Shown: positions 1-8,617 of the stretch, piece by piece | Numbering within the stretch: position 1 is the stretch's first letter | How the letters are laid out: the number at the start of each line of letters is the position of its first letter | DNA from: Fusobacterium sp. | GTDB taxonomy: Bacteria; Fusobacteriota; Fusobacteriia; Fusobacteriales; Fusobacteriaceae | Direction of reading: 5' to 3' | Length of the DNA stretch: 64,000 nucleotides | NCBI RefSeq assembly: GCF_032477075.1 | Contig: NZ_JAWDXO010000003.1 | Coordinates: 1 to 64,000, forward strand | Notes under the pieces: generated by a model | The model's input: only the letters and a program-made list of their open reading frames with translations | What the model was told of the DNA's origin: nothing | Databases searched by the model: none | Program-made: the position numbers and the translations under genes

Positions 1-17
1 GCTGACTAACAATCAGC
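1..17 (+). terminator. Hairpin with T-run at the window edge
   Basis: GCTGA (1-5) pairs with TCAGC (13-17) around a 7-nt loop, and six T follow. This looks like the intrinsic terminator of a plus-strand gene lying before the window. The left stem may extend outside the window, so its full strength cannot be judged. Bases 18-139 are AT-rich and show no gene. Confidence 0.55.
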
Positions 18-138
18 TTTTTTGTGCTGTCAATTTTAATCTTATTCGATTAATATATCTAATATGAATCCAAAATAATTAATATTTTTTATTTTTTCAA
101 CAAATTTATCAAATTATAATTTCCTAAGAAACAAAAAA

Positions 139-160
139 AGACAGAGAATCACTCTCTGTC
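139..160 (-). terminator. Terminator of the FMN-binding protein gene
   Basis: GACAGAGA (140-147) and TCTCTGTC (153-160) form a perfect 8-bp stem with a 5-nt loop. Read on the minus strand the stem is followed by seven T. It sits 27 bases past the stop codon of the gene ending at 187. Confidence 0.85.
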
Positions 161-186
161 CACCTTTAACTTATTATTTTATTATT

Positions 187-558
187 CTATATTGTTTGTC
201 TCACATTTTTTACAGTTATTTCTAATACTCTTGTCAAAAATGGAAATTTTTCTTTCATCATATCATATTCATTTCCCGAATCAAGAAATACTGCTGTTCC
301 TTCTATCACAAATCCAGTTCCCATTCCTACCTTACCTTGAACATCAGGACTTCCTAGCGTTACTATCATTTGATTATTTATTTTTATATTTTTTTCAGTT
401 TTATGCAGCCAAGCAGCTGGAATTAATATCTTATTTTCACCTACAATCTGTAAATATTTGTTCCAAGTATTAGAAACATGTACATTTCCATCTGCCCAAG
501 TTGTAATAGACACAACACCATTATGAGCTAAAACATTTTTAAAAACTTCATTAAACAT
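187..558 (-). CDS. Pyridoxamine 5'-phosphate oxidase-like FMN-binding protein
   Basis: This 123-residue protein resembles the small split-barrel flavin-binding proteins of the pyridoxamine-phosphate-oxidase superfamily. The N-terminal half has the typical pattern of a strand with VVSITTWADG, then VHVSNTW, then ILIPAAWLHKTEKNI, where the fold usually contacts the FMN phosphate; a GxGTGFVIEGTA strand follows. Family members bind FMN or another flavin or F420 and often reduce small molecules, but most lack a proven substrate. It is too short to be true PdxH. It is preceded by an AGGAGGAAT ribosome site and followed by its own terminator, so it appears monocistronic. The family assignment is fairly sure; the reaction is unknown. 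Confidence 0.7.
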   Translation of the reverse strand: MFNEVFKNVLAHNGVVSITTWADGNVHVSNTWNKYLQIVGENKILIPAAWLHKTEKNIKINNQMIVTLGSPDVQGKVGMGTGFVIEGTAVFLDSGNEYDMMKEKFPFLTRVLEITVKNVRQTI

Positions 559-684
559 AATTCATTCCTCCTTATTTTATATTTTTATTGCTTGTGATAT
601 TATTTACAATTTTTCTTCTTTTATTCCTTTTTCTCATTTTAAGTAAATGAAAAAGATATCTCTAATTAAAATGTTTGCTTTTAG

Positions 685-2040
685 TTATTTTATTAGATTC
701 TTTATCCACTTTCCAGAACGAAGTCTTGGAATAGTAGCTACTACCTTAAATGGTTCTTCCAGACATACCATAAGGTATACAAAGATTATTGGAAATTTAA
801 AATATACTGCTCCCAAAAATGATAATGGAACTCCAATACACCATACAGCTATAAGCTCTGTCATTATAGCATAAAGAACATCTCCTCCTCCTCGAAGCAC
901 ACCAATAATCTGTACTATTCCAAAAAACCTCAGTGGAAGAGCTACTGCCATTATTCTGAGGACAATTATTACATTGTGATAAGTTTCTGGTGTTATCTTA
1001 AAGAGCATTGCTATTAATGGAGCCACTGCAAAGAATATTATTCCTATAATTATTCCAACTATTACTCCAAAAATTGATATTTTTAAAGCATCTTTTTTTG
1101 CTTCTTCCTCAAGTCCAGCTCCAATTTTATTTCCTATCAATATAGCAGAAGCTGAGGCTATTCCTATTCCGAATATATTGAATACATTATTTATGGTATT
1201 GGCTATCTGCATAGTTGCAGTAGCATTTGTTCCCAGCTTTGAATAAGCTACAAAATATGCTGTTATTCCTCCTATCCACATTACATCATTAAATATAACT
1301 GGTGCAGCTGTTTTAAAAAACTTTATTATAAGGGAAAAATTAAAATCTAAAAGCTGTGATAAGCTTCCTGCCACTATATTCTTATTTTTATATATAATAA
1401 AAAGAATAAAAGAAAGTTCCATACATCTTGATACAGTTGTTCCCAAAGCCGCACCTGCAACACCCATAACAGGTGCACCAAATTTTCCAAATATGAATAT
1501 ATAGTTAAGTATTCCATTGAACATAAGCCCTACAAGGCTCCCATACATTGGTATTTTAGTCTGACCTATACTCCTAAGTGACGCTGCAAAAGCCAGAGAT
1601 ATAGTAGTAAAAATATAGCTTAGAGCAACCATTCTCAAATAATCTCTTCCTAAGAATATTACTACTGGTTCCTTAGTAAATATACTCATTATCTTATCTG
1701 GAATAAAAAAAGCTGCAAAGGCAAAAAATATTGTTGCTCCTATTCCAAATACAAGAGATATTCCTAAAAACTTATGTATGCTTGATATATCTTTTTTCCC
1801 CCAGAACTGTGACATAAATATTCCAGCTCCTAAAGTTATTCCCATTATAGAATAATAATAAACCATGTAAAATTGATTTGATATCCCAACAGCAGCGATT
1901 TCATTTTCTCCCAGACTTCCAATCATCAGATTATCCAGAAGATTTAATGAAGCTGTTACAAGGCTTTGCAATATTATTGGAACTGCTAATACCAGCAGGG
2001 TTTTTATAAATCTTTTGTCTAGTTTCAATTTATTAAGCAT
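685..2040 (-). CDS. MATE family efflux transporter
   Basis: A 451-residue protein with about twelve hydrophobic segments in two similar halves, the MATE (multidrug and toxic compound extrusion) arrangement. The first half opens with a helix reading LAVPIILQSLVTASLNLLDNLMIGSLG, cut here at its typical PxxxxxL/D pattern. The second half repeats this after about residue 235 with AAPVIFNDVMWIGG. MATE proteins export cationic drugs or metabolites in exchange for Na+ or H+ across the inner membrane; the substrate cannot be read from sequence. The ATG follows TTTTTTAGGAGGAAAATTA, a strong ribosome site. The gene has a consensus promoter and a strong hairpin in its short leader. No clear terminator was seen after the stop. 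Confidence 0.85.
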   Translation of the reverse strand: MLNKLKLDKRFIKTLLVLAVPIILQSLVTASLNLLDNLMIGSLGENEIAAVGISNQFYMVYYYSIMGITLGAGIFMSQFWGKKDISSIHKFLGISLVFGIGATIFFAFAAFFIPDKIMSIFTKEPVVIFLGRDYLRMVALSYIFTTISLAFAASLRSIGQTKIPMYGSLVGLMFNGILNYIFIFGKFGAPVMGVAGAALGTTVSRCMELSFILFIIYKNKNIVAGSLSQLLDFNFSLIIKFFKTAAPVIFNDVMWIGGITAYFVAYSKLGTNATATMQIANTINNVFNIFGIGIASASAILIGNKIGAGLEEEAKKDALKISIFGVIVGIIIGIIFFAVAPLIAMLFKITPETYHNVIIVLRIMAVALPLRFFGIVQIIGVLRGGGDVLYAIMTELIAVWCIGVPLSFLGAVYFKFPIIFVYLMVCLEEPFKVVATIPRLRSGKWIKNLIK

Positions 2041-2062
2041 TAATTTTCCTCCTAAAAAAATA

Positions 2063-2096
2063 AAAGCAGATGGGTTATCAGCCGCCCACCTGCTTT
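2063..2096 (-). promoter_or_regulatory. Leader hairpin / possible attenuator of the MATE gene
   Basis: AAAGCAGATGGG (2063-2074) and CCCACCTGCTTT (2085-2096) form a 12-bp stem (one G-U wobble on the minus strand) with a 10-nt loop. Read toward the MATE gene the stem is followed by TTTTATTTTTTT and then the AGGAGG ribosome site. It begins only about 15 nt after the predicted start of transcription. This is the form of an intrinsic terminator inside a leader, or of a protein-binding or stabilising 5' hairpin. No known riboswitch was recognised. Confidence 0.6.
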
Positions 2097-2117
2097 TTTC
2101 TTTATTTAACCTCGTAT

Positions 2118-2146
2118 ATTATACTATTTTGCCTGCTGTATGTCAA
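2118..2146 (-). promoter_or_regulatory. Promoter of the MATE gene
   Basis: On the minus strand TTGACA (2146-2141) is separated by exactly 17 bases from TATAAT (2123-2118), a perfect sigma-70 consensus. It predicts a leader of roughly 70 nt that starts just before the hairpin at 2063-2096. Confidence 0.85.
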
Positions 2147-2184
2147 TTTTAAAAATAAAGCTATACATTTGATAAAAAATAGTG

Positions 2185-2355
2185 TATAATACTTTTTGTA
2201 GTGATAAAAGATTTATGAGTTTTGAGGTTTTAATATTTAAAGGTCTTTCAAGAAGTATCTTCCTAAGTATTAAATTTATGCCTGATAGTTTGTCATAACT
2301 ATTGCCAAAATATCACAAGTTATATCATTAAAAATTTAATTTATGGAGGAAACAA
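2185..2355 (+). promoter_or_regulatory. Promoter and long 5' leader of the cold-shock gene
   Basis: TATAAT at 2185-2190 is a good -10 element; no good -35 is seen. It would give a 5' untranslated leader of about 155 nt before the ATG at 2356. Long structured leaders are characteristic of cold-shock genes, where folding changes with temperature. Several short self-complementary stretches are visible, but I cannot fold it here. The remainder of the 315-base gap (2041-2355) holds the MATE promoter and leader. Confidence 0.5.
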
Positions 2356-2553
2356 ATGAAAGGTACAGTTAAATGGTTTAACCAAGAAAAAGGATTTGGA
2401 TTTATTACTGGTGAGGATGGAAAAGATATATTTGCTCACTTCTCTCAAATCCAAAAAGATGGATTCAAAACTTTAAATGAAAATGAAGAAGTTACTTATG
2501 ATGTAATTGAAGGTCAAAAAGGACCTCAAGCAGCTAACATCAAAACTAAATAA
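2356..2553 (+). CDS. csp: Cold-shock protein (CspA family)
   Basis: A 65-residue single cold-shock domain, the full family length. It has both RNA-binding motifs: KGFGFI (RNP1, about residues 12-17) and DIFAHF (RNP2, about 24-29), plus the conserved N-terminal KGTVKWFN. Such proteins bind single-stranded RNA and DNA and melt mRNA structures, often after a temperature drop. The ATG follows TATGGAGGAAACAA, a strong site. It is monocistronic, with a long leader upstream and a clear terminator downstream. The assignment is secure; which paralogue it is and whether it is cold-induced cannot be told. Confidence 0.95.
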   Translation: MKGTVKWFNQEKGFGFITGEDGKDIFAHFSQIQKDGFKTLNENEEVTYDVIEGQKGPQAANIKTK

Positions 2554-2575
2554 TTAATTTGGTATTGAATTAATC

Positions 2576-2597
2576 GGAACTAAGGAGACTTAGTTCC
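2576..2597 (+). terminator. Terminator of the cold-shock gene
   Basis: GGAACTAAG (2576-2584) and CTTAGTTCC (2589-2597) form a perfect 9-bp stem with a GAGA loop, followed by seven T. Confidence 0.95.
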
Positions 2598-2652
2598 TTT
2601 TTTTATACACAAAAATTTTGATTATAAAAGTATTTTTTTCTTTCATTTTTTA

Positions 2653-2661
2653 TGGTAAAAT
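2653..2661 (+). promoter_or_regulatory. Probable extended -10 promoter of the ABC exporter genes
   Basis: TGGTAAAAT (2653-2661) is an extended -10 element without a clear -35. Transcription would begin near 2668, which is past the TTG codon at 2667 and argues against that codon as the translation start. Confidence 0.45.
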
Positions 2662-2699
2662 TGTAGTTGGAAAATATGCATAAACATGTGGGAGGAATG

Positions 2700-4430
2700 A
2701 TGTTTAAAATTTTTAAGCCTTTTATACCTAAAGCTGTATTAGCTTCACTCTTCAAAATGGGAGAAGCATTTTGTGACCTATCTCTTCCTTTAATAATGGC
2801 TAAAATTATAGATATAGGTGTTTCTAACAAAGACTTAACATATATTACCAAAATGGGTGGAACCATGGTAGCCATTGCATTGATTGGATATATATGTTCT
2901 ATCTTCTGTAATTATTTTTCTGTCCATTCAACTCAAAATTTTGGTGCCTCTCTTAGAGACAAGGTATTTACTAAAATACAAAGCTTCAACTTTATACATC
3001 TCAATAAGTTTACTCAAGCATCTCTTATTACAAGAATAACTAAAGATGTAGATCAAATTATGAACATGTTTCTTATGTGTATAAGGATGGTGCTGAGAGG
3101 TCTTATAACAGGTGTAGGAGCTATAATCATGGCTGTATCTATCAATCCTGTTCTTGCTATACTTTTTATCTTCATAGTTCCAACTATTGTTGGAATTACT
3201 ATGTATTATATGGAAAAATCTTTTGGTATTTATGCTGAAGTACAAAAAAAGCTTGATAATCTTACTCTTGTAATGAGAGAAAACCTTACAGGTATCAGAG
3301 TAATCCGTGCTCTTTCAAAAGAGAGAGTTGAAGCTGAAAGGTTCAAAGAAAAAAATGATGATCTCAAGCTAAAAACAATTGAAGCTGATAATCTTATGGC
3401 AAGTAAACTTCCATTTATCACCCTTATAATGAATATTGGAGTTGTTGCTGTCCTATGGTTTGGAGGTATCAGAGTAAATTATGGAAAAATGCATTTAGGT
3501 GAAGTTGTTGCTTTTATAAATTATCTTAACATGCTTCTTTTTTCTATGAATGCTCTTTCATTTCTTTTCACTTTATACAGCAGAACTGCTATATCATATA
3601 GAAGAGTTAAAGAGGTTCTCTCAGAAAATATAGTTAATATGTCAGAAGAAGAATTCGAAAAAATTTTTACAGATACTATTATTGAATTTAAAAACGTTTC
3701 ATTTTCATATGATAATACTGATAATTATATTCTTGAAAATATAAACTTAAAAATAAAAAAAGGTGAAAATATTGGAATAATTGGAGGTATAGGTTCTGGA
3801 AAAACTTCTCTGATATCCCTTATTCCTAAATTCTATGAAGTAACTAAAGGTGAAATTCTTATAGATGGTATAAATGTTAATAAATACAAAGACAAAGAAT
3901 TAAGAGATAAAATAGGAATAGTAATGCAGAAATCATTTCTTTTCTCTCAAAGTATAGAAGAAAATATTAAATGGGGAAAAGAACAGGCCTCTGATGAAGC
4001 TGTCAGAAATGTTATCTCGATAGTTCAAGGAAAAGATTTTGTTGAAAAACTTCCCAGTCAATATAAAACTGAAGTAACTAAAGGTGGAACTAATTTTTCT
4101 GGTGGTCAAAAACAAAGACTTTCTATAGCAAGAACTCTTATCAAAGAGCCTGAAATACTAATATTTGATGATAGTTTCAGTGCTTTGGATTTTATCACAG
4201 AATATAATCTCAAAAATGAACTTAAAAATTATCTTAAAAATACTACTATTCTTACTATTTCTCAAAGAGTCGCTTCTCTTATGAAAATGGACAGAATAAT
4301 AGTAATGGATAATGGAAAAGTAGTAGGATTTGATTCTCATGCTACTTTAATTGAAAATTGTGAAATCTATAGAGAAATATGTGAATCACAGGAAATTTGT
4401 ATACTAGGGGGAAATTATTGTGAAGTATAA
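2700..4430 (+). CDS. ABC exporter half-transporter, subunit with degenerate Walker B
   Basis: An N-terminal six-helix exporter domain (to about residue 300) is fused to an ATPase domain. Walker A is GIGSGKT (about 362-369), the signature is the canonical FSGGQ (about 466) and Walker B ends in IFDD, so the catalytic glutamate is replaced by aspartate. The next gene overlaps by 11 bases and encodes the partner half. Together they should form a heterodimeric type IV exporter with one degenerate and one active ATP site, as in BmrCD or TM287/288. The start is uncertain: the frame is open from a TTG at 2667 with ATGs at 2676, 2697 and 2700. I chose 2700 because GGGAGGA (2690-2696) lies just before it. 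The substrate is unknown; a lipid or drug is usual. Confidence 0.88.
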   Translation: MFKIFKPFIPKAVLASLFKMGEAFCDLSLPLIMAKIIDIGVSNKDLTYITKMGGTMVAIALIGYICSIFCNYFSVHSTQNFGASLRDKVFTKIQSFNFIHLNKFTQASLITRITKDVDQIMNMFLMCIRMVLRGLITGVGAIIMAVSINPVLAILFIFIVPTIVGITMYYMEKSFGIYAEVQKKLDNLTLVMRENLTGIRVIRALSKERVEAERFKEKNDDLKLKTIEADNLMASKLPFITLIMNIGVVAVLWFGGIRVNYGKMHLGEVVAFINYLNMLLFSMNALSFLFTLYSRTAISYRRVKEVLSENIVNMSEEEFEKIFTDTIIEFKNVSFSYDNTDNYILENINLKIKKGENIGIIGGIGSGKTSLISLIPKFYEVTKGEILIDGINVNKYKDKELRDKIGIVMQKSFLFSQSIEENIKWGKEQASDEAVRNVISIVQGKDFVEKLPSQYKTEVTKGGTNFSGGQKQRLSIARTLIKEPEILIFDDSFSALDFITEYNLKNELKNYLKNTTILTISQRVASLMKMDRIIVMDNGKVVGFDSHATLIENCEIYREICESQEICILGGNYCEV

Positions 4431-6156
4431 TCTATTTAAAAAACTACTCCCTTATTTAAAAAAATATAAGCTTGAATTTATTTTTTTGATTTTTCTAGCA
4501 ATAATAGGAAATCTCCTTACTTTAATAGGTCCTTATCTTGTAGGAAAAGGAATAAATCAAATACACTTTCAAATGAATAAAAATGACTTTATTCAGCTTG
4601 GAAAAATGTCTATATTACTTCTTTTTTCATATATAGCTGGTGCAGTCCTCACTTTAATACAAAATATAAAAATGAATATAATATCTCAAGATGTTGTAAA
4701 TAAGATGAGAAAAGATGGAATAGAAAAAATACATAAATTTCCATTAAAATATTTTGATGGTATTTCACAAGGAAATATTATCAGTATAATGATAAATGAT
4801 ATTGATAATATAAGTGGTTCTCTTTCTCAAATAGGTACAAGAGTAATAGTAAATATACTTACTATATTTACTGCTTTAGGAATAATGCTGTATATCAGTC
4901 CTTCCCTTACTTTAATACAACTTTTCTTAGTTTCTTTTACTGGAATATTTTTAAAAAAAATAACAGAAAAAAGCCGTGAAAAAAGAAGAGTACAGCAAAG
5001 ATATCTTGGAAAACTTAGTGGATATATTGATGAAATCCTTACAGGGCAGGCTGAAGTAAAATCTTTCTCATATGAAGAAAGAGCTATTGAAACCTTTAGA
5101 ACTCTCAATTCTTCTTATAAAGACAATGCAATAAAATCAATTTTCTTGGCAGGATTTAATTTTCCTACACTTAACTTTATAGGAAATTTAGGATATTCAC
5201 TCATTATTTTGATTGGAGCTATATTTATGCTTCAAGACAAAATAACTCTTGGAGGTCTTTCAAGCTTTGTTATTTATTCGAAACTATTTAACAGACCCAT
5301 AGCAAGCATATCTGAAGCATATAGTATTATTCAGACTGTTTTAGTCAGTGCTGAAAGATTTTTTCAGTTTATGGATCAAGATGAGGACTTAGATGTTGGT
5401 AAAAAAGATATTGATTTTGAAAACCTAAAAGGGAATATAGAATTCAAAAATGTAGATTTTTCATATAATAAAGAAGCTCCTGTTCTTAAAAATCTTTCAT
5501 TCAAAACTGGAAATGGAGAAGTTGTTGCTATAGTAGGACCTACTGGAGGCGGAAAGACTACCATTGTAAATCTTTTAATGAGGTTCTATGATATAACATC
5601 TGGAAAGATACTGTTAGATGGAGTAAATATAGAAGAATACAAGAAAAGTGAAGTCAGAAAACTTTTTGGTATGGTGCTTCAAGACAGTTGGCTTTTTACA
5701 GGTACTATAAAAGATAATATAAGCTATGGAAATACTGATATTTCATTTGATAAAGTTATCAAAAGTGCAAAACTTGCATGTGCTCATGATTTTATAATAA
5801 AATTTCCTGATGGATATGATACCATAATCAGTGAAGATAATATGATCCTTTCCCAAGGCCAAAAACAACTTATTACAATAGCAAGAATTATTGCTTCAGA
5901 TCCTAAATTTTTGATTCTTGATGAGGCTACAAGTGGAGTTGATACAAGAACAGAGATAAGACTGCAAAAAGCTATTGCTAACCTCATCAAAGGCAGAACA
6001 AGTTTTATAATAGCTCACAGACTTTCTACTATCAAAAATGCTGATCTTATTCTTGTTCTAAAAGATGGAAAAATAACTGAACAGGGAACACATAATGAAT
6101 TGATGAATAAAAATGGATTTTATTTTAATCTGTACAGTACTCAATATGCTATATAA
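4420..6156 (+). CDS. ABC exporter half-transporter, catalytic partner subunit
   Basis: A 578-residue membrane-plus-ATPase half-transporter starting at GTG with a GGGGGA site inside the end of the preceding gene. Walker A is GPTGGGKT (about 373-380). Walker B is LILDEAT (about 497), with the catalytic glutamate intact. The signature is LSQGQ rather than LSGGQ (about 477). In the heterodimer this altered signature would face the Walker A/B of the first subunit, whose glutamate is aspartate, so both deviations fall in the same composite site. The 11-base overlap implies translational coupling and equal production of the two halves. The substrate is unknown. Confidence 0.9.
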   Translation: MKYNLFKKLLPYLKKYKLEFIFLIFLAIIGNLLTLIGPYLVGKGINQIHFQMNKNDFIQLGKMSILLLFSYIAGAVLTLIQNIKMNIISQDVVNKMRKDGIEKIHKFPLKYFDGISQGNIISIMINDIDNISGSLSQIGTRVIVNILTIFTALGIMLYISPSLTLIQLFLVSFTGIFLKKITEKSREKRRVQQRYLGKLSGYIDEILTGQAEVKSFSYEERAIETFRTLNSSYKDNAIKSIFLAGFNFPTLNFIGNLGYSLIILIGAIFMLQDKITLGGLSSFVIYSKLFNRPIASISEAYSIIQTVLVSAERFFQFMDQDEDLDVGKKDIDFENLKGNIEFKNVDFSYNKEAPVLKNLSFKTGNGEVVAIVGPTGGGKTTIVNLLMRFYDITSGKILLDGVNIEEYKKSEVRKLFGMVLQDSWLFTGTIKDNISYGNTDISFDKVIKSAKLACAHDFIIKFPDGYDTIISEDNMILSQGQKQLITIARIIASDPKFLILDEATSGVDTRTEIRLQKAIANLIKGRTSFIIAHRLSTIKNADLILVLKDGKITEQGTHNELMNKNGFYFNLYSTQYAI

Positions 6157-6274
6157 AAAAGGAGAATAATCAAAAAGATAAATTAATTTTTAGAAGTTTG
6201 AAAATTAAAGAGGTTTGTATAATTAATGATGTGATAAAAACATGAAAAACAGTAGTCTGAAAGAAATGAGTTTC

Positions 6275-6316
6275 CAGTAATTAAGCAGTTAGAAATTTTA
6301 ACTGCTATAATTACTG
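6275..6316. repeat. Long inverted repeat in a 350-base intergenic region
   Basis: CAGTAATT (6275-6282) pairs with AATTACTG (6309-6316), and inside it AGCAGTTA pairs with TAACTGCT, separated by a small internal bulge and a 7-nt loop. No T-run follows on either strand, so it is not a standard terminator. It lies between converging genes, the ABC exporter (ends 6156) and the dehydrogenase (ends 6508). Nothing else coding is convincing in 6157-6507. Confidence 0.55.
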
Positions 6317-6507
6317 AGATACAACAATGGAACTGCTGTAATCCTTCATTTATTCTTCTATGTTTTAGGAACAAAATAATAATAAACCTTTCTGCTGAAA
6401 AATTTCTAAAATTATATTTGCTGTGATTTGTTCTCTTTTTTATTTTCTTTAATCTAAAACTATTGCATATATTAATTTATCTCAGTGTTTTGATTAATCT
6501 TTTCATT

Positions 6508-7584
6508 TTATTCTCTTATATATTTTTCTAATCTATCTATTGCATCTGCTAATTTATCCTTTGTAATATCTATAGCAGCAACTTTTACATCATTTACTTC
6601 AGAAGCTCTCTGTAATACTCCTTCCATATCTTCTCTTGTTACTCCAAAATCTTTATATGATGTAGGAAGCCCTATTTCCCTATAAAAAGGGAGAAGTTTA
6701 TCTATTTCTTTAGTATTATTATCCAGCATTAACTGCACTAATACTCCATATGATACAATTTCTCCATGAAGATGATTATGTTCTACCTTTTGCAATGTAG
6801 AAAATCCATAACACATTGCATGGGCTATACAACTGTTATAATCATTAATAACATGATTAGATACAAGTCCTGTGTTTATAATAATAGATAAAATAGTTTC
6901 CTCAAGCTCATTTGATACTCTATTTTCTTTGCAATCTCTTAAGGCTTTTGAACCATATTCTACTAAAGGTTCCTGACAAAGCTTAGATAATGTCACTCCC
7001 AAAGCATTAGGATGATCTAGCTTTTTTCCTCTTGATGAAAATTCAGGTTCATATCCTTTGGCAAGAGTATCTCCAATTCCAGCCCACAAATATTTATCTG
7101 GTGCTTCTGCTATGATCTTTGTATTGATAAAAGTGTGTTCAGCAGGTACATTTCTCCAATATAATCCTTCAAATACTCCATTCACAGTATAGATAGCACA
7201 AACTGATGTAACTGCTGCACATGTAGATGAAATAGTAGGAAATACAAATAATGGTTTCTCTAAATCTCCAGTAAGTACTTTACAAGTATCTATTGCTTTT
7301 CCTCCACCAAAAGCAAATATCATATCTGCTTCATGAACTGCTTTTTTCTCTTTAAGTTTTTCTACATTGGCATAAGCCGCCTCTCCTCCATACCACAAAG
7401 TATCTATTACTTCTAAATTACTTCTGCTCAACATATTTTTTACTAAATCTCCTGCTTTTTCTAAAGCTGTTTTTCCTCCAATAAATACAATTTTTTTTCC
7501 ATAGTTGGAACAAACTTTCACAATTTCATTATATGCTGAATCTCCAATACTATAATTTGGTAAAAATACACTTCTATTTGACAT
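6508..7584 (-). CDS. gldA: Glycerol dehydrogenase-like iron/zinc alcohol dehydrogenase
   Basis: A 358-residue protein of the GldA branch of the type III metal-dependent alcohol dehydrogenases. The NAD-binding GGGKAID is at 93-99. The metal ligands of the family are visible as Asp172 (GIGDTLAKG), His255 (CIAHAMCYG) and His273 (HNHLHGE), at almost the same positions as in Geobacillus glycerol dehydrogenase (173, 256, 274). GldA oxidises glycerol to dihydroxyacetone with NAD+ in the cytoplasm, but relatives act on other 1,2-diols or hydroxyketones. It lies 18 bases after a BASS-family transporter in the same direction, so the two probably share a transcript and the true substrate may be what that carrier imports. 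The fold is sure; glycerol specificity is not. Confidence 0.75.
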   Translation of the reverse strand: MSNRSVFLPNYSIGDSAYNEIVKVCSNYGKKIVFIGGKTALEKAGDLVKNMLSRSNLEVIDTLWYGGEAAYANVEKLKEKKAVHEADMIFAFGGGKAIDTCKVLTGDLEKPLFVFPTISSTCAAVTSVCAIYTVNGVFEGLYWRNVPAEHTFINTKIIAEAPDKYLWAGIGDTLAKGYEPEFSSRGKKLDHPNALGVTLSKLCQEPLVEYGSKALRDCKENRVSNELEETILSIIINTGLVSNHVINDYNSCIAHAMCYGFSTLQKVEHNHLHGEIVSYGVLVQLMLDNNTKEIDKLLPFYREIGLPTSYKDFGVTREDMEGVLQRASEVNDVKVAAIDITKDKLADAIDRLEKYIRE

Positions 7585-7602
7585 TTTTCTTATCTCCTTT
7601 TA

Positions 7603-8607
7603 TTATTTATTCATCATGCTAATATTTGCTGCTGATTTAATTCTTTTTCTGAAAAAATTAAATGAGATATTTCCTGAAAATACATTAGCTAATAAAGATC
7701 CTGATACTTGATGCACTACTGTAGCTACTGCTGCTGGCAATGCACATAAAGGATTTGCAAATTGTGCTGCTAATCCTACTGCCAGACCAGAATTTTGTAA
7801 TCCAACTTCAATAGAAAGTGCTTTTTTCTTAGAATCATCCATTTTAGTAAACATTCCAATAACATATCCTAGAATAAATCCAAACCAGTTATGAAGACAT
7901 ACTGCCATAATAAGTACAGCCCCAGAATTAATAAGATTCATTTTATTAGGTGCTACACACAGCCCCATAATCATCAAAATACATACAATTGGAATAATTA
8001 CCAATACTTTAGATATTTTATGTACTTTTTCTCCAAATGCTTTATGAACTGCCATTCCTAAGAAAATAGGAACAATGACAACTTTTACAATATCAAGAAG
8101 CATCGCATACATGTTAATTTCTACCCATTGTCCTGCTAAAAAATATGTAAGTGCTGGTGTTAAAAGAGGTGCTGCTAATGTAGATACAGTAGTCATTCCA
8201 ATAGAAAGAGCTACATCTCCTTTAGCAAGATAAGTCATAACATTGCTTGCAGTTCCTCCTGGACAAGTTCCTAAAAGAACTAGTCCTACTGCTAATTCAG
8301 GTGGAAGTCTCAATATTTTAGCTAGAAAATAAGCCATCAAAGGCATTATTGTAAACTGTGCAAAACATCCAATAAATACATCTTTAGGTCTTGTTACAAT
8401 TACTTTAAAATCTTTTTCATTAAGAGTGAGTCCCATAACAAACATAATAGAACCAAGTCCTATTGTTACCATAGATTGTCCTAAAACCTTCGTTCTTCCT
8501 AATGTAATAAACACCTGTGGTAAGACCATAGCAACTGCTACCATAAGTAAAACTAAAACAATAAAATATTTTCCTAAAAAGTCACTTAATTTATTTAATA
8601 ATCTCAT
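7603..8607 (-). CDS. BASS family (bile acid:sodium symporter-like) transporter
   Basis: About 334 residues with nine or ten hydrophobic segments and the BASS-family stretches GTCPGGTASNVMTYLAKGDVALS (cut here to its core GGTASN) and VGLQNSGLAVGLA, which form the crossed helices around the Na+ sites. Family members carry organic anions such as bile acids, pantoate or 2-keto acids with Na+. The frame is open to 8634, but AAGGAG at about 8614-8619 places the start at the ATG at 8607. A 30-codon ORF ends inside this ribosome site and the GldA-like gene follows, suggesting a three-gene unit. The substrate is unknown. Confidence 0.82.
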   Translation of the reverse strand: MRLLNKLSDFLGKYFIVLVLLMVAVAMVLPQVFITLGRTKVLGQSMVTIGLGSIMFVMGLTLNEKDFKVIVTRPKDVFIGCFAQFTIMPLMAYFLAKILRLPPELAVGLVLLGTCPGGTASNVMTYLAKGDVALSIGMTTVSTLAAPLLTPALTYFLAGQWVEINMYAMLLDIVKVVIVPIFLGMAVHKAFGEKVHKISKVLVIIPIVCILMIMGLCVAPNKMNLINSGAVLIMAVCLHNWFGFILGYVIGMFTKMDDSKKKALSIEVGLQNSGLAVGLAAQFANPLCALPAAVATVVHQVSGSLLANVFSGNISFNFFRKRIKSAANISMMNK

Positions 8608-8617
8608 TTTCATCTCC

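Noticed and set aside
187..473. Overlapping frames opposite the flavoprotein and similar frames opposite nearly every gene
   Set aside because: Low-complexity Leu/Phe/Ser/Ile shadows of real genes without ribosome sites.
2667..2699. TTG start for the first ABC exporter subunit
   Set aside because: The predicted transcription start near 2668 lies after the TTG, and the GGGAGGA site is just before 2697/2700.
6183..6374. 63-codon minus-strand frame
   Set aside because: Cysteine- and phenylalanine-rich AT-derived composition, no ribosome site, and it covers the inverted repeat at 6275-6316.
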